Assembly: GCF_947494555.1 (NCBI RefSeq)
Contig: NZ_CANLVF010000001.1
Coordinates: 372,001 to 436,000, forward strand
DNA: 64,000 bases
Direction: 5' to 3'
Source: an uncultured Roseibium sp.
GTDB taxonomy: Bacteria > Pseudomonadota > Alphaproteobacteria > Rhizobiales > Stappiaceae
The notes beneath the pieces were generated by a model. The model was given only the letters and a program-made list of their open reading frames with translations, made no database searches and was not told the DNA's origin. The translations under genes and the position numbers were made by a program. Each line of letters begins with the position of its first letter. Positions within the stretch are counted from its first letter, which is position 1. Shown here one piece after another: positions 18,146 to 27,204 of the stretch.

Positions 18146-18172
18146 CCTTGCCCGCCTCATGTGCGGGCAAGG
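18146..18172 (-). terminator. Strong hairpin between binding-protein and permease genes
   Basis: CCTTGCCCGC pairs perfectly with GCGGGCAAGG around a seven-base loop. On the minus-strand transcript no clear U-run follows, so it more likely stabilises the abundant binding-protein mRNA or partly attenuates read-through than ends the operon. Confidence 0.6.
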
Positions 18173-18198
18173 TCTTTTCTGCTTGTCAGGGCGACGGA

Positions 18199-19305
18199 TC
18201 AGGCTGCCTTGATGGCTTCAACGGCCGGATCGACAAGTCCGTATTTCATCTCGTTCGCCTCGGCGCGGAAGAACTGCAGGTTTTCAAGTTCGTCATCCGA
18301 GAACGAAGTCGATTTCTTTTCAAGATCCGTCAGGTAGTTCGACGCATCCTTGTAAGTGGAGATGAAGCCGGATGCCTTGGTCATCGACGCACCGATTTCC
18401 GGGGAGGCCAGGATGGCATCCAGGAACGTGTAGGCGTTGTCCGCATTAGGGGCGTTGTTGGCAATATTGTAAGTGTAGACAAAGCCGTAGGACCCTTCCT
18501 GCGGAATGGTCATGGCCAGCGGGAAGCCATCGTTGATCAGCGCCGCCGCCGGACCGTTCCAGCTGTGGCCGAGGGCGATATCCTGGTTGATGAACATCTG
18601 CTGTACTTCGGCACCGCTGTCATAGTATTTCCTCACAAGCGGTTTCTTCTCGATCAGGAACGCCTTGGCTTCCTCGACAATCGCAGCTGCTTTTTCCGGA
18701 TCATCGAGATAGGCGACCATATTGCCGTCGTAACCCATCTTGAGCATGACGATCGACATCATGTCCTGGATGATATAGGCGGTCTGGCCTTTGTACTTTT
18801 CCGAAAACAGGACGTCCCAGCTTCTGGCTTCCTCGGGGGTGACGAGCTCGGTGTTGTAGGAAAGAACTTCCATGCCGGACAGGATCGGCGCACCCCACTT
18901 GTGCCCGTTGATGGTTGACCAGTCGCTTTCGGAGAACGTGGGATTGATGTTCCCCCAATTGCTGAGCCGTCCGGTGTCGAGCGGAGCAAGCAACTCGCTG
19001 TCGATGAACTGAAGGAAACGGTGACCTGCCACGGTCATGATGTCCACCGTGGGATTGGGTGCTTCGGCAGCGAGCAGGTTGAACTGCTTGCCCTGATCGT
19101 CAACCAGGCGAATATTCACCTTGATCCCGGTATCCGCCTCGAACTGTTTCTTGAAGGCCTCGGGAACAAAGTCGTTGTATGTCCAGATGTTCACTTCACC
19201 GCCTGATGCGCTCGCACGGCGAAGATAGGCTGGGCTGGCCAGAGTTGCTGCACCCACGGCAGCGGATCCAAGGAAGCGTCGGCGGTTAATGGTAAGTTTG
19301 GTCAT
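18199..19305 (-). CDS. Polyamine/opine-type substrate-binding protein, Tat signal
   Basis: 368 residues from ATG 19305 (AGGAG nine bases upstream); the much longer open frame upstream is shadow sequence of the preceding gene. The N-terminus is a twin-arginine signal, NRRRFLGSAAVGAATLASPA, rather than a plain Sec signal. The mature protein opens with GEVNIWTYNDFVPEAFKKQF and GIKVNIRLVDDQGKQFNLL, typical of the PotD/spermidine-binding fold. It delivers ligand to the PotB/PotC-like permeases. Next to an octopine-dehydrogenase-family gene the ligand may be an opine or amine-containing amino acid; that is inference. Confidence 0.88.
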   Translation of the reverse strand: MTKLTINRRRFLGSAAVGAATLASPAYLRRASASGGEVNIWTYNDFVPEAFKKQFEADTGIKVNIRLVDDQGKQFNLLAAEAPNPTVDIMTVAGHRFLQFIDSELLAPLDTGRLSNWGNINPTFSESDWSTINGHKWGAPILSGMEVLSYNTELVTPEEARSWDVLFSEKYKGQTAYIIQDMMSIVMLKMGYDGNMVAYLDDPEKAAAIVEEAKAFLIEKKPLVRKYYDSGAEVQQMFINQDIALGHSWNGPAAALINDGFPLAMTIPQEGSYGFVYTYNIANNAPNADNAYTFLDAILASPEIGASMTKASGFISTYKDASNYLTDLEKKSTSFSDDELENLQFFRAEANEMKYGLVDPAVEAIKAA

Positions 19306-19348
19306 CTTAGCGTCTCCTAGTCGGTTAAGTTTGGTCCATCCTTTTTGG

Positions 19349-20455
19349 TTAAGTTTGTGGCGTGGATGGTCTATGCAGCACCCCGGTACGGGACGCATGC
19401 TGCAAGTCGCAAAGGCTGAAGCTTTCCAGCTCCAACGCATGAAGAAATTCGTTCTCGAGCGCGAACTCCCGGTCATACATTGCTGAAAACAAGCTGATGC
19501 CGGATTCATGTAACGTAGCCGGCCTGTCTACCAGCTTGCCCAGAACAACGGTGACCTGAAGCCCGTAGGGAACATCCTCGGTCACGTATCGGCTGTCTGC
19601 ACTCGCAGGCCCAAGGCCGCCATAACCATGCGTGTGCATCTGCTGGTTCATCTCGGAAATCGTTCCGATTGGCACGTGGAAACTCTGATGGAAGTGTTCG
19701 AAGATCGTTTTCACCTTCAGGTCCAGCGCTCTGGCGATTTCCAGTCGCTCAAGGTCGAGCTTTTCCAGCAATCGCCCCACCTTCGGAGTGACATTCAGGC
19801 CCTGGCTCCAGTCCTCTCCGTGCTCCATCCGGGTAATGTTGCAAAGGGCAATGCCAAGATGGTTTTGCGGATTGAGATTCGACAGTGTGATGGCCAAAAG
19901 GCCATCGCGCGGCATGAAGCGGTCACCGAACAAACTCTGGCACAAGGCAAGCCCGTCATCCGATGCGGCCTCGGGCACAGTGCACAGATCAACCCGATTG
20001 CGAATGGTGTTGACGCGTACCTTGGTTTCTTCCTGACGGCGGCCGGAGACAATTGTCGTGCCCCACGCCGTGACAGGTACGCTCACGCCGCGAGCCGCTA
20101 AAGCCTGCGTCAGGTAGACCGCACCGAAGGATGCGTGAGACGAGATGATGACGTGCTGACCCTCGCGAATATGGGGTGCCAGCGCATCCATGACGTTCTT
20201 GTGTCCGGTTGCCGGCAGGGCGATGATCAGCGCATCGCTTGTTTCGACCAGTTCCTGTGCCGAATGGGCAATGGCAGGTTCAAACTCTTCTTCAATTACC
20301 CCGTGAGCCTGCAAAGGTTTGGTTTCGAATGCGGTCGTGCTCTTTCCCGATGGCGACCAGAGTGTTGGGAGGTGCTTGTTCCTGTGCAAAAGCGCTGCCG
20401 TACCGCATGCGATTGAGCCAGCCCCTGCTATGCCTATGCGCATCGGGTTTCTCAT
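19349..20455 (-). CDS. NAD/NADP octopine dehydrogenase family protein
   Basis: 368 residues. It starts MRIGIAGAGSIACGTAALL, a Rossmann GxGxxG motif. Mid-protein LSNLNPQNHLGIALCNI contains the NP-x-x-H segment with the catalytic histidine of octopine/opine dehydrogenases, and a helical C-terminal Octopine_DH domain follows (FHQSFHVPIGTISEM). The family makes or oxidises opines, N-linked conjugates of an amino acid and a keto acid. Its start overlaps the upstream AhpD-like gene (ATGA), so it is translationally coupled. With the importer just downstream it probably oxidises an imported opine-like substrate. Confidence 0.85.
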   Translation of the reverse strand: MRNPMRIGIAGAGSIACGTAALLHRNKHLPTLWSPSGKSTTAFETKPLQAHGVIEEEFEPAIAHSAQELVETSDALIIALPATGHKNVMDALAPHIREGQHVIISSHASFGAVYLTQALAARGVSVPVTAWGTTIVSGRRQEETKVRVNTIRNRVDLCTVPEAASDDGLALCQSLFGDRFMPRDGLLAITLSNLNPQNHLGIALCNITRMEHGEDWSQGLNVTPKVGRLLEKLDLERLEIARALDLKVKTIFEHFHQSFHVPIGTISEMNQQMHTHGYGGLGPASADSRYVTEDVPYGLQVTVVLGKLVDRPATLHESGISLFSAMYDREFALENEFLHALELESFSLCDLQHASRTGVLHRPSTPQT

Positions 20456-21039
20456 GCTGTCTCCCTACGGCTGACCGGGTCACCCAGGACATGCATCAGG
20501 CGATTGGCCCATCCGAACAGAGCAGATGACAGGATCAGATCGAAGATCTCTTCGTCCGATAGGCCCGCCTCAGAGAGTTTGTCGATATCTTCCGGTCCCG
20601 CGGAAGGAGGTGCTTCAGCGGCTTTCCGCGCAAAATCGAATATCGCCCGGTTTCTCGGGCTGAGATCCGCATTTTCCCCGTTTGCGAACAGCTCATCGGT
20701 CACGGATTCGTCTTTCGCCAGTTTCGCGTGACGGTCCGCATGAACGGCTGCGCAATAAATGCAGCGATTGACCATGGATGCCGCCAGCGCACCGAGTTCG
20801 CGCTCCTCGCGCGACATGCCGCCGCGATCGTACATGATCGCATTGAACAGCGGTGAGCGGACCGACAGGCTCTCGACATCATGGGCAAGGGTCAGGACGT
20901 AGTCCGACACCTTGGTGTTGGAAGGGGTCACCTTGAGCGCATCGAGCTGCTCTGCCGTGGCTTCTTCCAGTTTTACTGGCACCAGACGCGGTCGCCATTC
21001 CGGAATCTTGCGGGTGAACTTGTGGATGATGTGGGTCAT
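20452..21039 (-). CDS. AhpD-like peroxidase-related protein (carboxymuconolactone decarboxylase fold)
   Basis: 195 residues. The AhpD-type active-site segment is clear: EERELGALAASMVNRCIYCAAVHADRH, with the CxxC cysteines and downstream histidine. The N-terminal half has the conserved RPRLVPVKLEEATAEQLDAL lead of the 'uncharacterised peroxidase-related' subfamily seen with partner CMD proteins in Agrobacterium-type clusters (Avi_7169 family). It probably handles peroxide or disulfide chemistry linked to the FAD enzyme of the operon. It overlaps both neighbours by four bases. Confidence 0.82.
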   Translation of the reverse strand: MTHIIHKFTRKIPEWRPRLVPVKLEEATAEQLDALKVTPSNTKVSDYVLTLAHDVESLSVRSPLFNAIMYDRGGMSREERELGALAASMVNRCIYCAAVHADRHAKLAKDESVTDELFANGENADLSPRNRAIFDFARKAAEAPPSAGPEDIDKLSEAGLSDEEIFDLILSSALFGWANRLMHVLGDPVSRRETA

Positions 21040-21521
21040 GCGCTTTTCCCATTCATCAGTCGCAATCCCGAGATCACACGTATCTGAAATGCAAGGAAAG
21101 CTACCAGTTCACAGAGCCGGACGATGTCGGCGTCGGCAACGCCTGCCAGCCGTAAACCCGAAATATCTTCCGCTGCGGCATCCCGTGTCTGGTTCGCAAC
21201 CTTGTCGACAAAGGACAATACTGCGGCCAGTTCTTGATGCTGGCTGCCCGGTTCGCCAGGCACTGAAAGTTCCGCATAGTGTCCGGCATCAGCCAAATAG
21301 TAAGCTGCCAGCGGTTCATCTCCGGCGAGACGTGCGACGCGTGTGGCGATCGCGGCGCGAAGGCCGTGAGGAAAAGCTCCTGTTTCCTTCGGGCGCAAAA
21401 CGGCTTCTTCGGCGGCCTGTGTCATACCGATGATGTTGTCGCGCATCGACACAACACTGGACAAAGCGCTGTCCGGTGTCACACCGGCCTGATTCAAGAT
21501 CGTCAGGGCAGACATGTTCAT
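21036..21521 (-). CDS. CMD domain protein (Avi_7170-like), partner of the AhpD-like protein
   Basis: 161 residues from ATG 21521, which overlaps the FAD-monooxygenase stop (ATGA). The longer open frame to 21575 lies inside that gene. An all-helical CMD-like protein: LRAAIATRVARLAGDEPLAAYY and GLRLAGVADADIVRLCELVAF match the conserved core, but there is no CxxC pair, so it is likely a non-redox partner of the next gene. Pairing of this family with an AhpD-like protein in one operon is a known combination. Biochemical role unknown. Confidence 0.78.
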   Translation of the reverse strand: MNMSALTILNQAGVTPDSALSSVVSMRDNIIGMTQAAEEAVLRPKETGAFPHGLRAAIATRVARLAGDEPLAAYYLADAGHYAELSVPGEPGSQHQELAAVLSFVDKVANQTRDAAAEDISGLRLAGVADADIVRLCELVAFLAFQIRVISGLRLMNGKSA

Positions 21522-22987
21522 ACCGCCTCGCTTTCCCTCAGCCGTGCCTCGACCGGCAGCTCGGTCGGTTGCCATTCGTCACCGAGAAGTTCCGGCGTGT
21601 CGTAATCCTGCATTCCCTGCCAATGGGCTTCGATGTCTTCGCCGTAAAGCGAGGCGGCAACCGCACGAGACAGCCAGGCAGCGCCATCACTGATACCGGG
21701 AATGTCGCCGCTCACTTTTCCGAGGCTGGCTGATGCACCGTAGTTGAAACAGTAGACGTTTTTCAGCCACGGGGCCTTGCCCGGGCTCTTTTCCCTGAAG
21801 GTGAAATCGGAATTCAAATAGGGAAACCGTCCCAGATCGGCAGACTCTTCACCTGTCGGCGGTGTGTAGACGTCATGCCAGAGAAGGATTTCTCCGGCCG
21901 TTTCGCCAAATTCCGTCCGTGCCATGGGGTCGATGACAAACCCGGTCCCAAGGATGACGAAGTCCGCCTGGTAGGACGTGCCGTCGGCGAAATGGATGAG
22001 TGCGCCATCGCCAGAAGGGTCAATCTGCGTCGTGGCCTTGTCGAAATGAAAATAGGCGTTCGGGTGACGGCTGACGCGTAAGGTGGATCCGCGCGGGGAG
22101 GGGGTCTGCGTTTGAAAGCTGTATTGCATGAAACGCCAGCGCCATTCGTCTGACAAGGCAGCATAACCGGCGGTAAACCCGAAGCTGCCGATGCCCATCA
22201 TCTTGTTTATTGTCGGCATTTCCTTGCGCCGAACCAGATGACGCACTTCCGATGCACCGTGCTCCAGTGCCTCTGCCGAATTGTCGACTGCGGATGCACC
22301 CACACCGATAACGGCAACGCGCTTGTCCTTCAGCGCGGCAAAGTCGATCTCGTCCGCGCTATGTGCCCAAAGATGCTTAGGCAATCCCTTAATGAACCCG
22401 GGAATGTTCGGGCCACCCGTTCCATCGCGTCCCGTTGCAAAGATCAGTTTGCGGGTCCGAATGGTTCCGGTTTCCGCACCCGAGACCGTCAGCTTCAACA
22501 GGTCGCCATCTGGCTCCACATGATCGACGGAAACACCGTTTTCGATCGGTATTTCGAGGACCTTGCGATACCAGCAAAGGTAGTCCATCCACATCGTGCG
22601 CGGAATCTTGTCCAGTTTGTCCCAGTCTTTCGTTCCGAACTGGGCACGGAACCATGCCTGGAACGTCAATGAACCGTGTCCGAAGGCAGGGCCGGTAAGA
22701 AACTTCGGCGATCGCAGGGTCTCCATGCGGGCATAGCCCAGCCAGGGGCCTTCGTAGCCCTTGGTGGCTCTGTCCAGCACGCGAATGTTGTGAATTCCAC
22801 CCGTTCTCAGGGCCAGCCAGGCGACCATCCCGCACATGCCACCACCGATGATGACGACGTCAGTCACATCCTCTCTTCGGGGTATCCAGTCCTTGGAGGG
22901 ATAGCAGAGAAGGTCCAGGTCATCCTTGAGGCGCGCTTCGAGCGCCGCCAGGCCTTGCGAGTCTATAGAGGACAATATTTTGGTCAT
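21518..22987 (-). CDS. FAD-dependent monooxygenase / pyridine-nucleotide oxidoreductase (flavin monooxygenase type)
   Basis: 489 residues from ATG 22987; two other Met codons lie within 11 codons upstream and the start is not certain. An FAD-binding VVIIGGGMCGMVAW motif lies near residue 43 and an NADPH-binding VAVIGVGASAVDNSAEAL motif in the middle, with the ATGRDG and ILGTGF strands typical of flavin-dependent N- or Baeyer-Villiger-type monooxygenases. It is the first gene of an eight-gene operon (monooxygenase, CMD, AhpD-like, octopine-DH-like, importer). It probably oxygenates the imported amine-type substrate. Confidence 0.82.
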   Translation of the reverse strand: MTKILSSIDSQGLAALEARLKDDLDLLCYPSKDWIPRREDVTDVVIIGGGMCGMVAWLALRTGGIHNIRVLDRATKGYEGPWLGYARMETLRSPKFLTGPAFGHGSLTFQAWFRAQFGTKDWDKLDKIPRTMWMDYLCWYRKVLEIPIENGVSVDHVEPDGDLLKLTVSGAETGTIRTRKLIFATGRDGTGGPNIPGFIKGLPKHLWAHSADEIDFAALKDKRVAVIGVGASAVDNSAEALEHGASEVRHLVRRKEMPTINKMMGIGSFGFTAGYAALSDEWRWRFMQYSFQTQTPSPRGSTLRVSRHPNAYFHFDKATTQIDPSGDGALIHFADGTSYQADFVILGTGFVIDPMARTEFGETAGEILLWHDVYTPPTGEESADLGRFPYLNSDFTFREKSPGKAPWLKNVYCFNYGASASLGKVSGDIPGISDGAAWLSRAVAASLYGEDIEAHWQGMQDYDTPELLGDEWQPTELPVEARLRESEAV

Positions 22988-23237
22988 CTTACACGCCATC
23001 CGGGAAATTCTTAGAACCAACGATCAGTGGCCGGTTGGTACCTCGCCGTGGGTCGGAAGTGGGTCGTTTGCTCGGCAGGCAAGAAGTAGCTCGACAGGTT
23101 GCGCTGTGGCATCCGGAATGGCGCAGGTCTTCGCAGCAGAGACACTCCTGCGGACCTCATTCCGTCCAAGCCCGAAAGCCTCCGAGTAAACCGTATTCAC
23201 AAATCCAAGTGTCATTGCGCCGGTCCCCTTACCGATC

Positions 23238-23256
23238 GCATAGTAGCTTGCTATGC
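23238..23256. promoter_or_regulatory. LysR-type operator GCATAG-N7-CTATGC
   Basis: A perfect dyad with T-N11-A geometry, 57 bp before the LysR start and about 250 bp before the divergent operon. A looser GCATAC/GATGC continues it to 23275. It is the natural site for the LysR protein encoded alongside. Confidence 0.65.
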
Positions 23257-23312
23257 TAATTTTGCATACTGATGCGTCAATGATAGCTTACCGTAATGAT
23301 AGGTTCTCTAGT

Positions 23313-24251
23313 ATGTCAACAATGAATAATGGGCGGCCTGACATTCGCTCAATGGAAGCTTTCGCTGCCGTGGTCCGCTACGGGTCCATGACAGCTGCCG
23401 CTCAGAGACTGTCGGTAAGCCAGCCGGCCGTCACGAGAATGGTAAGAGATTTAGAGGCGCGCGTAGGCTTTGCGTTGTTCGAGCGGAATGGGCCCAAAAT
23501 CTCCCCGACCGCCAAGGGGATCAAATTTTTTGAAGAGTCTCAGCGCGTTATGGCAAACCTGTCGCAATTGACTGAACGGGCGCATGCGATCAGGGACGAG
23601 AGGCTCGCCGCTATCGACATCGTTGCGACACCGACGATGTCCGCAGGACTGGTCGGACCGGTATTGTCACGCGTTGCTGACGTACTGCCTGACTTTGTCC
23701 ATGTCGAAACGACCACTTCGGAACGGGTTCTGCACGCGCTTCGCGAACGCACCGCCGATATCGGTTTCTCGGCTTACCCGAGTGAGCACGACCGGTTGAA
23801 ATGCCTTGCGCGGTTCGAGTCTCTGGTTGTCGCCGTGGTCAGGAAGGGGAGCCCCTACGACAATGTTGAGCCGATTCCACTCTCGGTGTTTGCGAACGAA
23901 AGGATGGCAACCATCTGCAACGGCTACGGCATTCGCGACGCCATCAATCGTGCGCTCCGAGAAGAAGGCATCAAGCCTTCCTCCGAAATTGCCACCAATT
24001 CGTCCCTGAGTGCGGCAATGGCCGCACGCGCCGGGTTGGGCGTGGCCCTGTGTGATCCGGTGACTGCGCTTGGCGTGCCGATTGATGGTGTGTCAATCCG
24101 GCCATTGTCGGCTAAGATAAGCTATGCATGGGGTTTGTTCGCCAATGATGAGAACCCGCTGAAAGATCGTCTCGACTTGGTGGTCGAGGCCTGCGTTTCC
24201 GAAAGCGAGCGAATTGTTGAAAGCGTTGTCGAACTGGCATCGGTTGATTGA
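23313..24251 (+). CDS. LysR-family regulator of the divergent opine-type operon
   Basis: 312 residues from ATG 23313. The track of upstream in-frame Met codons runs through the operator dyad, so the later start is preferred. The HTH reads SMEAFAAVVRYGSMTAAAQRLSVSQPAVTRMVRDLEARVG, close to OccR/NocR-type regulators that control opine catabolism in Agrobacterium. The effector domain starts around residue 95 (AIDIVATPTMSAGLVGPVL). Divergence from an operon holding an octopine-dehydrogenase-family gene supports an opine-like inducer, by inference. It ends just before an IS3 relic. Confidence 0.87.
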   Translation: MSTMNNGRPDIRSMEAFAAVVRYGSMTAAAQRLSVSQPAVTRMVRDLEARVGFALFERNGPKISPTAKGIKFFEESQRVMANLSQLTERAHAIRDERLAAIDIVATPTMSAGLVGPVLSRVADVLPDFVHVETTTSERVLHALRERTADIGFSAYPSEHDRLKCLARFESLVVAVVRKGSPYDNVEPIPLSVFANERMATICNGYGIRDAINRALREEGIKPSSEIATNSSLSAAMAARAGLGVALCDPVTALGVPIDGVSIRPLSAKISYAWGLFANDENPLKDRLDLVVEACVSESERIVESVVELASVD

Positions 24252-24311
24252 AAAGGGTCCGGAAAAGTAGAGGCGAAGTTTGACATGAATCCAATCCGAA
24301 TTCATTTCAGT

Positions 24312-24640
24312 TGACCTGAGCCCCCAAAACTCTCCCAGTTTTTTGTAGAGCCCGTCGCATTCAGAAGACGGACGGAATGAAGCGTTCACGGTTCACAGAA
24401 GAACAGATCATCGGCATATTGCGGGAGCAGGAAAGCGAGCATAAGACGGCTGATGTTTGCAGACGTCACGGGATCTCGGAAGCGACTTTCTACAAGTAAA
24501 AGGCCAAGTTTGGTGGCATGGACGTGTCTGATGCTCGCAAGCTGAAGGTTCTGGAGGACGAGAACGCGAAGCTCAAGACGCTTTTGGCTGAAGCTATGCT
24601 CGACAACGCCATGGTGAAGGATGTTGCAAAAACAATTGGT
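24312..24640 (+). mobile_element. Truncated IS3-family (IS407-like) insertion sequence
   Basis: A left terminal sequence TGACCTGAGCCCCC begins at 24312, in the usual place about 65 bp before orfA. Only the left end and most of orfA remain; orfB with the DDE domain and the right end are absent. The boundary near 24640 is where similarity to the family stops, and is approximate. Confidence 0.75.
24377..24640 (+). pseudogene. IS3-family transposase OrfA, broken
   Basis: Reads KRSRFTEEQIIGILREQESE then ADVCRRHGISEATFYK, an HTH typical of IS3 OrfA, but TAA at 24497 replaces the expected Trp codon of FYKWKAK. The same frame continues KAKFGGMDVSDARKLKVLED and a leucine-zipper segment, and similarity is lost after LDNAMVKDVA. 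The in-frame stop plus truncation make it inactive. Confidence 0.85.
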
Positions 24641-25288
24641 GACGTCCCCCTCTCAGCGATGCTTCGCATAGCCTGCCGGGCAACGGGTGCAAGGCGGGAA
24701 GCTTCGACGCACCTGTACACAGCACGTCCGTATATGGGGCAAGCCGGGTGTCTGGCCTCAGAGGTATCGAAGTGTCTGGGTGTCGGCGCACGTTTGCTCA
24801 ACGCCTGGAAGGAGTAGTTCACCAAGTTAGCCGACCCGGGGGAAGGCGATCAAGTAACGGTACTATCAATTGTACCGAATTGGATTGCGTTAGCTCGTGT
24901 TGGATTTGGTAGCGGAGGACCGCTACCGCCATTACCCCCGCCAAAGCGAAATGTGCTTCTTGTTGGATTTGTCTTCGCGTAAGCGATTGATTTAAATTAG
25001 ATGTGGGTAGTGCTTGTCGTCTGCGGTCAACAAAACTTCCCCAAAGCACCCTGCCAGCTTGAATTGGTTGGTTCGACTTTTTCACACCCTCGTTATCTTG
25101 GAAACGATCCAGTCCGCTGCTCGGCGGCGTTCAGTCTTGAAATCCCTTCACGTTTCGCAAGCCGCGCCATCTTTCGTGAAGCTACAAACCGGAATTGACA
25201 GGTGCGGAGATGCTGCGGCAAACCAGTCGCTTCCCGAAGGATGACGCGCGTTTCAATTTGCGCTACCGTGCCTTTGGAGGACGAGATC
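24641..25288. other. Gap between IS relic and AcoR-like gene, no supported gene
   Basis: About 650 bp. Short frames are present on both strands but lack ribosome sites and family features, and I could not match any to transposase OrfB. This may be debris around the IS relic plus the regulator promoter. GGAGG at 25276-25280 is the ribosome site of the next gene. Confidence 0.5.
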
Positions 25289-27163
25289 ATGGGCGAGCTT
25301 ACGCATAGGCAACCCTTTGACGAAACGATCAAGGCATCCTGGGAGAGATGTGAGCGGCAACACGGACTTGTAAGGGCAACCGCAAATCCGGTGTTGCGGC
25401 TGCAGGCGTCCGAGATCGCACCACGACTTGACGAATTGATCGATCGCAGCGGCGGAAGGCTCGGGGTCTTCAGCGAGTTGTCCAGGTTGGGCATGGACGC
25501 TGGTCATTGCCTGGTGGTTACCGATTCTGATGGCATTGTCGTAAGGTTTGAAAGCCCTTCCGCTACCCGTGAAGCATTCGAGACCAACGGCATTGGTCTG
25601 GGGTCATGTTGGGATGAGCGGATTGCCGGGACCAATGGTGTTAGTGTGGCGTTAGGCGCTGGAGATGCAGTGACCGTGCGCGGCACGCAGCATTATCACA
25701 CCAGCCTGACGGCTTTTGCCTGCACTGCCGTGCCTATGCTTGACGCGGACAACAAAACCATCGGGGCGGTGAGTCTTTCGGCGTTCGATCGCAGCAGTCC
25801 AACGGATTATTTGATTGCAAAGGAACTGTTGCTATCCGCCGTGGGCAGGATCCAGAGTAAACTGTTTGAAGCGAAATACGCAGACTACACAATTGTGAAC
25901 GTCACCTCAGCAGGGCCTGCTGATCTTTTGCGGCGCGAAGGTCTTGTTGCGGTTGACGACCAAGGCATTATCCTCAGCAGTACGATCTGGGCGAATGAGC
26001 TCGCAGGACTTTCCAAGGATACCATCCTGTGCGGGCAGCAATTCGACGGTGTCTTTGGCACTGCATCTGACACGTTCAAATCTGTTCCAACCCGCGTGGC
26101 AAGCGTCGGCGGGAATCAGCGGCCGGGGCTGAGCTATTCGGTCCGTAGGCCAGGTGCCGATGCCAAATACACACCCGGCTGGCAAAGCGCCTTCCCGGCT
26201 GACAATCGCCGTGTGACCGGTCATTTGTTGTCGGATTTGATTTGCGGCAGCCATAGCATGGCGAAGGCTTGCGCCCGGGTGGAGGCGTATATCAAGCGCG
26301 CCACGCCAGTGTTGATAGAGGGCGAGTCGGGAACCGGAAAGTCTGCTCTTGTTGGTATAATCAGCAGAGGGCTTGGGCTCGGACGACAGCAGATCGTAAC
26401 TGTGGACTGTGCCTCCATCTGGGACTCGCAGGCCGACCGGGACTATGTGCAGAACATCTATAGCCAGGCCCGCGTTGTTGATACATTCGGCCCGGAAGGG
26501 CAGGGCATCACAGTGCTGGTGTTGGATAATGTCGGCGAACTGCCTGCATTTGCTCAATCGGGTCTACGTAAGCTTGTGGAAGAGTTCGAACGCGATGCTT
26601 CACCCTTGGATATGCAACGCACGAAGCCTGGACTAAGGATCGTGGCTGTCAGCCGCGAGAGCCTTTTTGAAGCGGTTCAGGAGGGACGTTTTCGAGAAGA
26701 TCTCTATTACTTGCTGGCCGGGGCCGTTGTTGAACTCCCACCCTTGCGTGAGAGGGAAGGCCTGAGGGAATTGGCGCAGCGGGTGGGATCACAAATTGCC
26801 GGCGCTGATGTTCAGATCGCGGAAGAGGCGCATGAGATGCTTGCAGCGTATGACTGGCCGGGCAATGTTCGGGAGCTGCGCAATGCATTGCATCAAGCGT
26901 TGTTGGAGGGGAACGGGACGCGCATATCCTTGCTAGACCTGCAGCCGTCGTTCAGGAGGAATTCCCGGTCAACCGAAGGTCGTCAACAGACACCCGGCTC
27001 TACCCAAGCGCTGAAGTTACCGATCTATGATGAAAGACAGATGCTGTTGGATGCTTTAACCGGCACAAATTGGAACGTATCGAAAGCTGCCCGGATTCTG
27101 GGTATTGGGCGGGCCACGATCAACCGGAAGATCAAGCAGCACGGGCTCTTGCGTCCGAGCTGA
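25289..27163 (+). CDS. AcoR-like Fis-family regulator lacking GAFTGA
   Basis: 624 residues from ATG 25289, with GGAGG eight bases upstream. A GAF-type sensor (about 55-190, with AGTNGVSVAL as in AcoR proteins), a linker, an AAA+ domain with intact Walker A GESGTGKS (345-352), and a Fis-type HTH (WNVSKAARILGIGRATINRKIKQ). Two canonical elements are missing. The GAFTGA loop is absent from the 380-400 segment, and Walker B reads VLVLDNVGEL, so the catalytic Asp-Glu pair is Asp-Asn. It may regulate without remodelling sigma-54 polymerase, as TyrR does. It is convergent with the acetoin/diol operon, its likely target. Confidence 0.85.
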   Translation: MGELTHRQPFDETIKASWERCERQHGLVRATANPVLRLQASEIAPRLDELIDRSGGRLGVFSELSRLGMDAGHCLVVTDSDGIVVRFESPSATREAFETNGIGLGSCWDERIAGTNGVSVALGAGDAVTVRGTQHYHTSLTAFACTAVPMLDADNKTIGAVSLSAFDRSSPTDYLIAKELLLSAVGRIQSKLFEAKYADYTIVNVTSAGPADLLRREGLVAVDDQGIILSSTIWANELAGLSKDTILCGQQFDGVFGTASDTFKSVPTRVASVGGNQRPGLSYSVRRPGADAKYTPGWQSAFPADNRRVTGHLLSDLICGSHSMAKACARVEAYIKRATPVLIEGESGTGKSALVGIISRGLGLGRQQIVTVDCASIWDSQADRDYVQNIYSQARVVDTFGPEGQGITVLVLDNVGELPAFAQSGLRKLVEEFERDASPLDMQRTKPGLRIVAVSRESLFEAVQEGRFREDLYYLLAGAVVELPPLREREGLRELAQRVGSQIAGADVQIAEEAHEMLAAYDWPGNVRELRNALHQALLEGNGTRISLLDLQPSFRRNSRSTEGRQQTPGSTQALKLPIYDERQMLLDALTGTNWNVSKAARILGIGRATINRKIKQHGLLRPS

Positions 27164-27204
27164 CGAGGCCTCCACCCATTTCCTGGATGGCGCAGAGCTA
27201 TTGA

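Noticed and set aside
23024..23215. 63-codon frame upstream of the FAD monooxygenase
   Set aside because: Lies in the promoter region with no ribosome site or recognisable motif.
24518..24817. 99-codon frame read as an independent gene
   Set aside because: Its first 40 codons are the 3' part of broken IS3 orfA; the rest has no similarity I can see.
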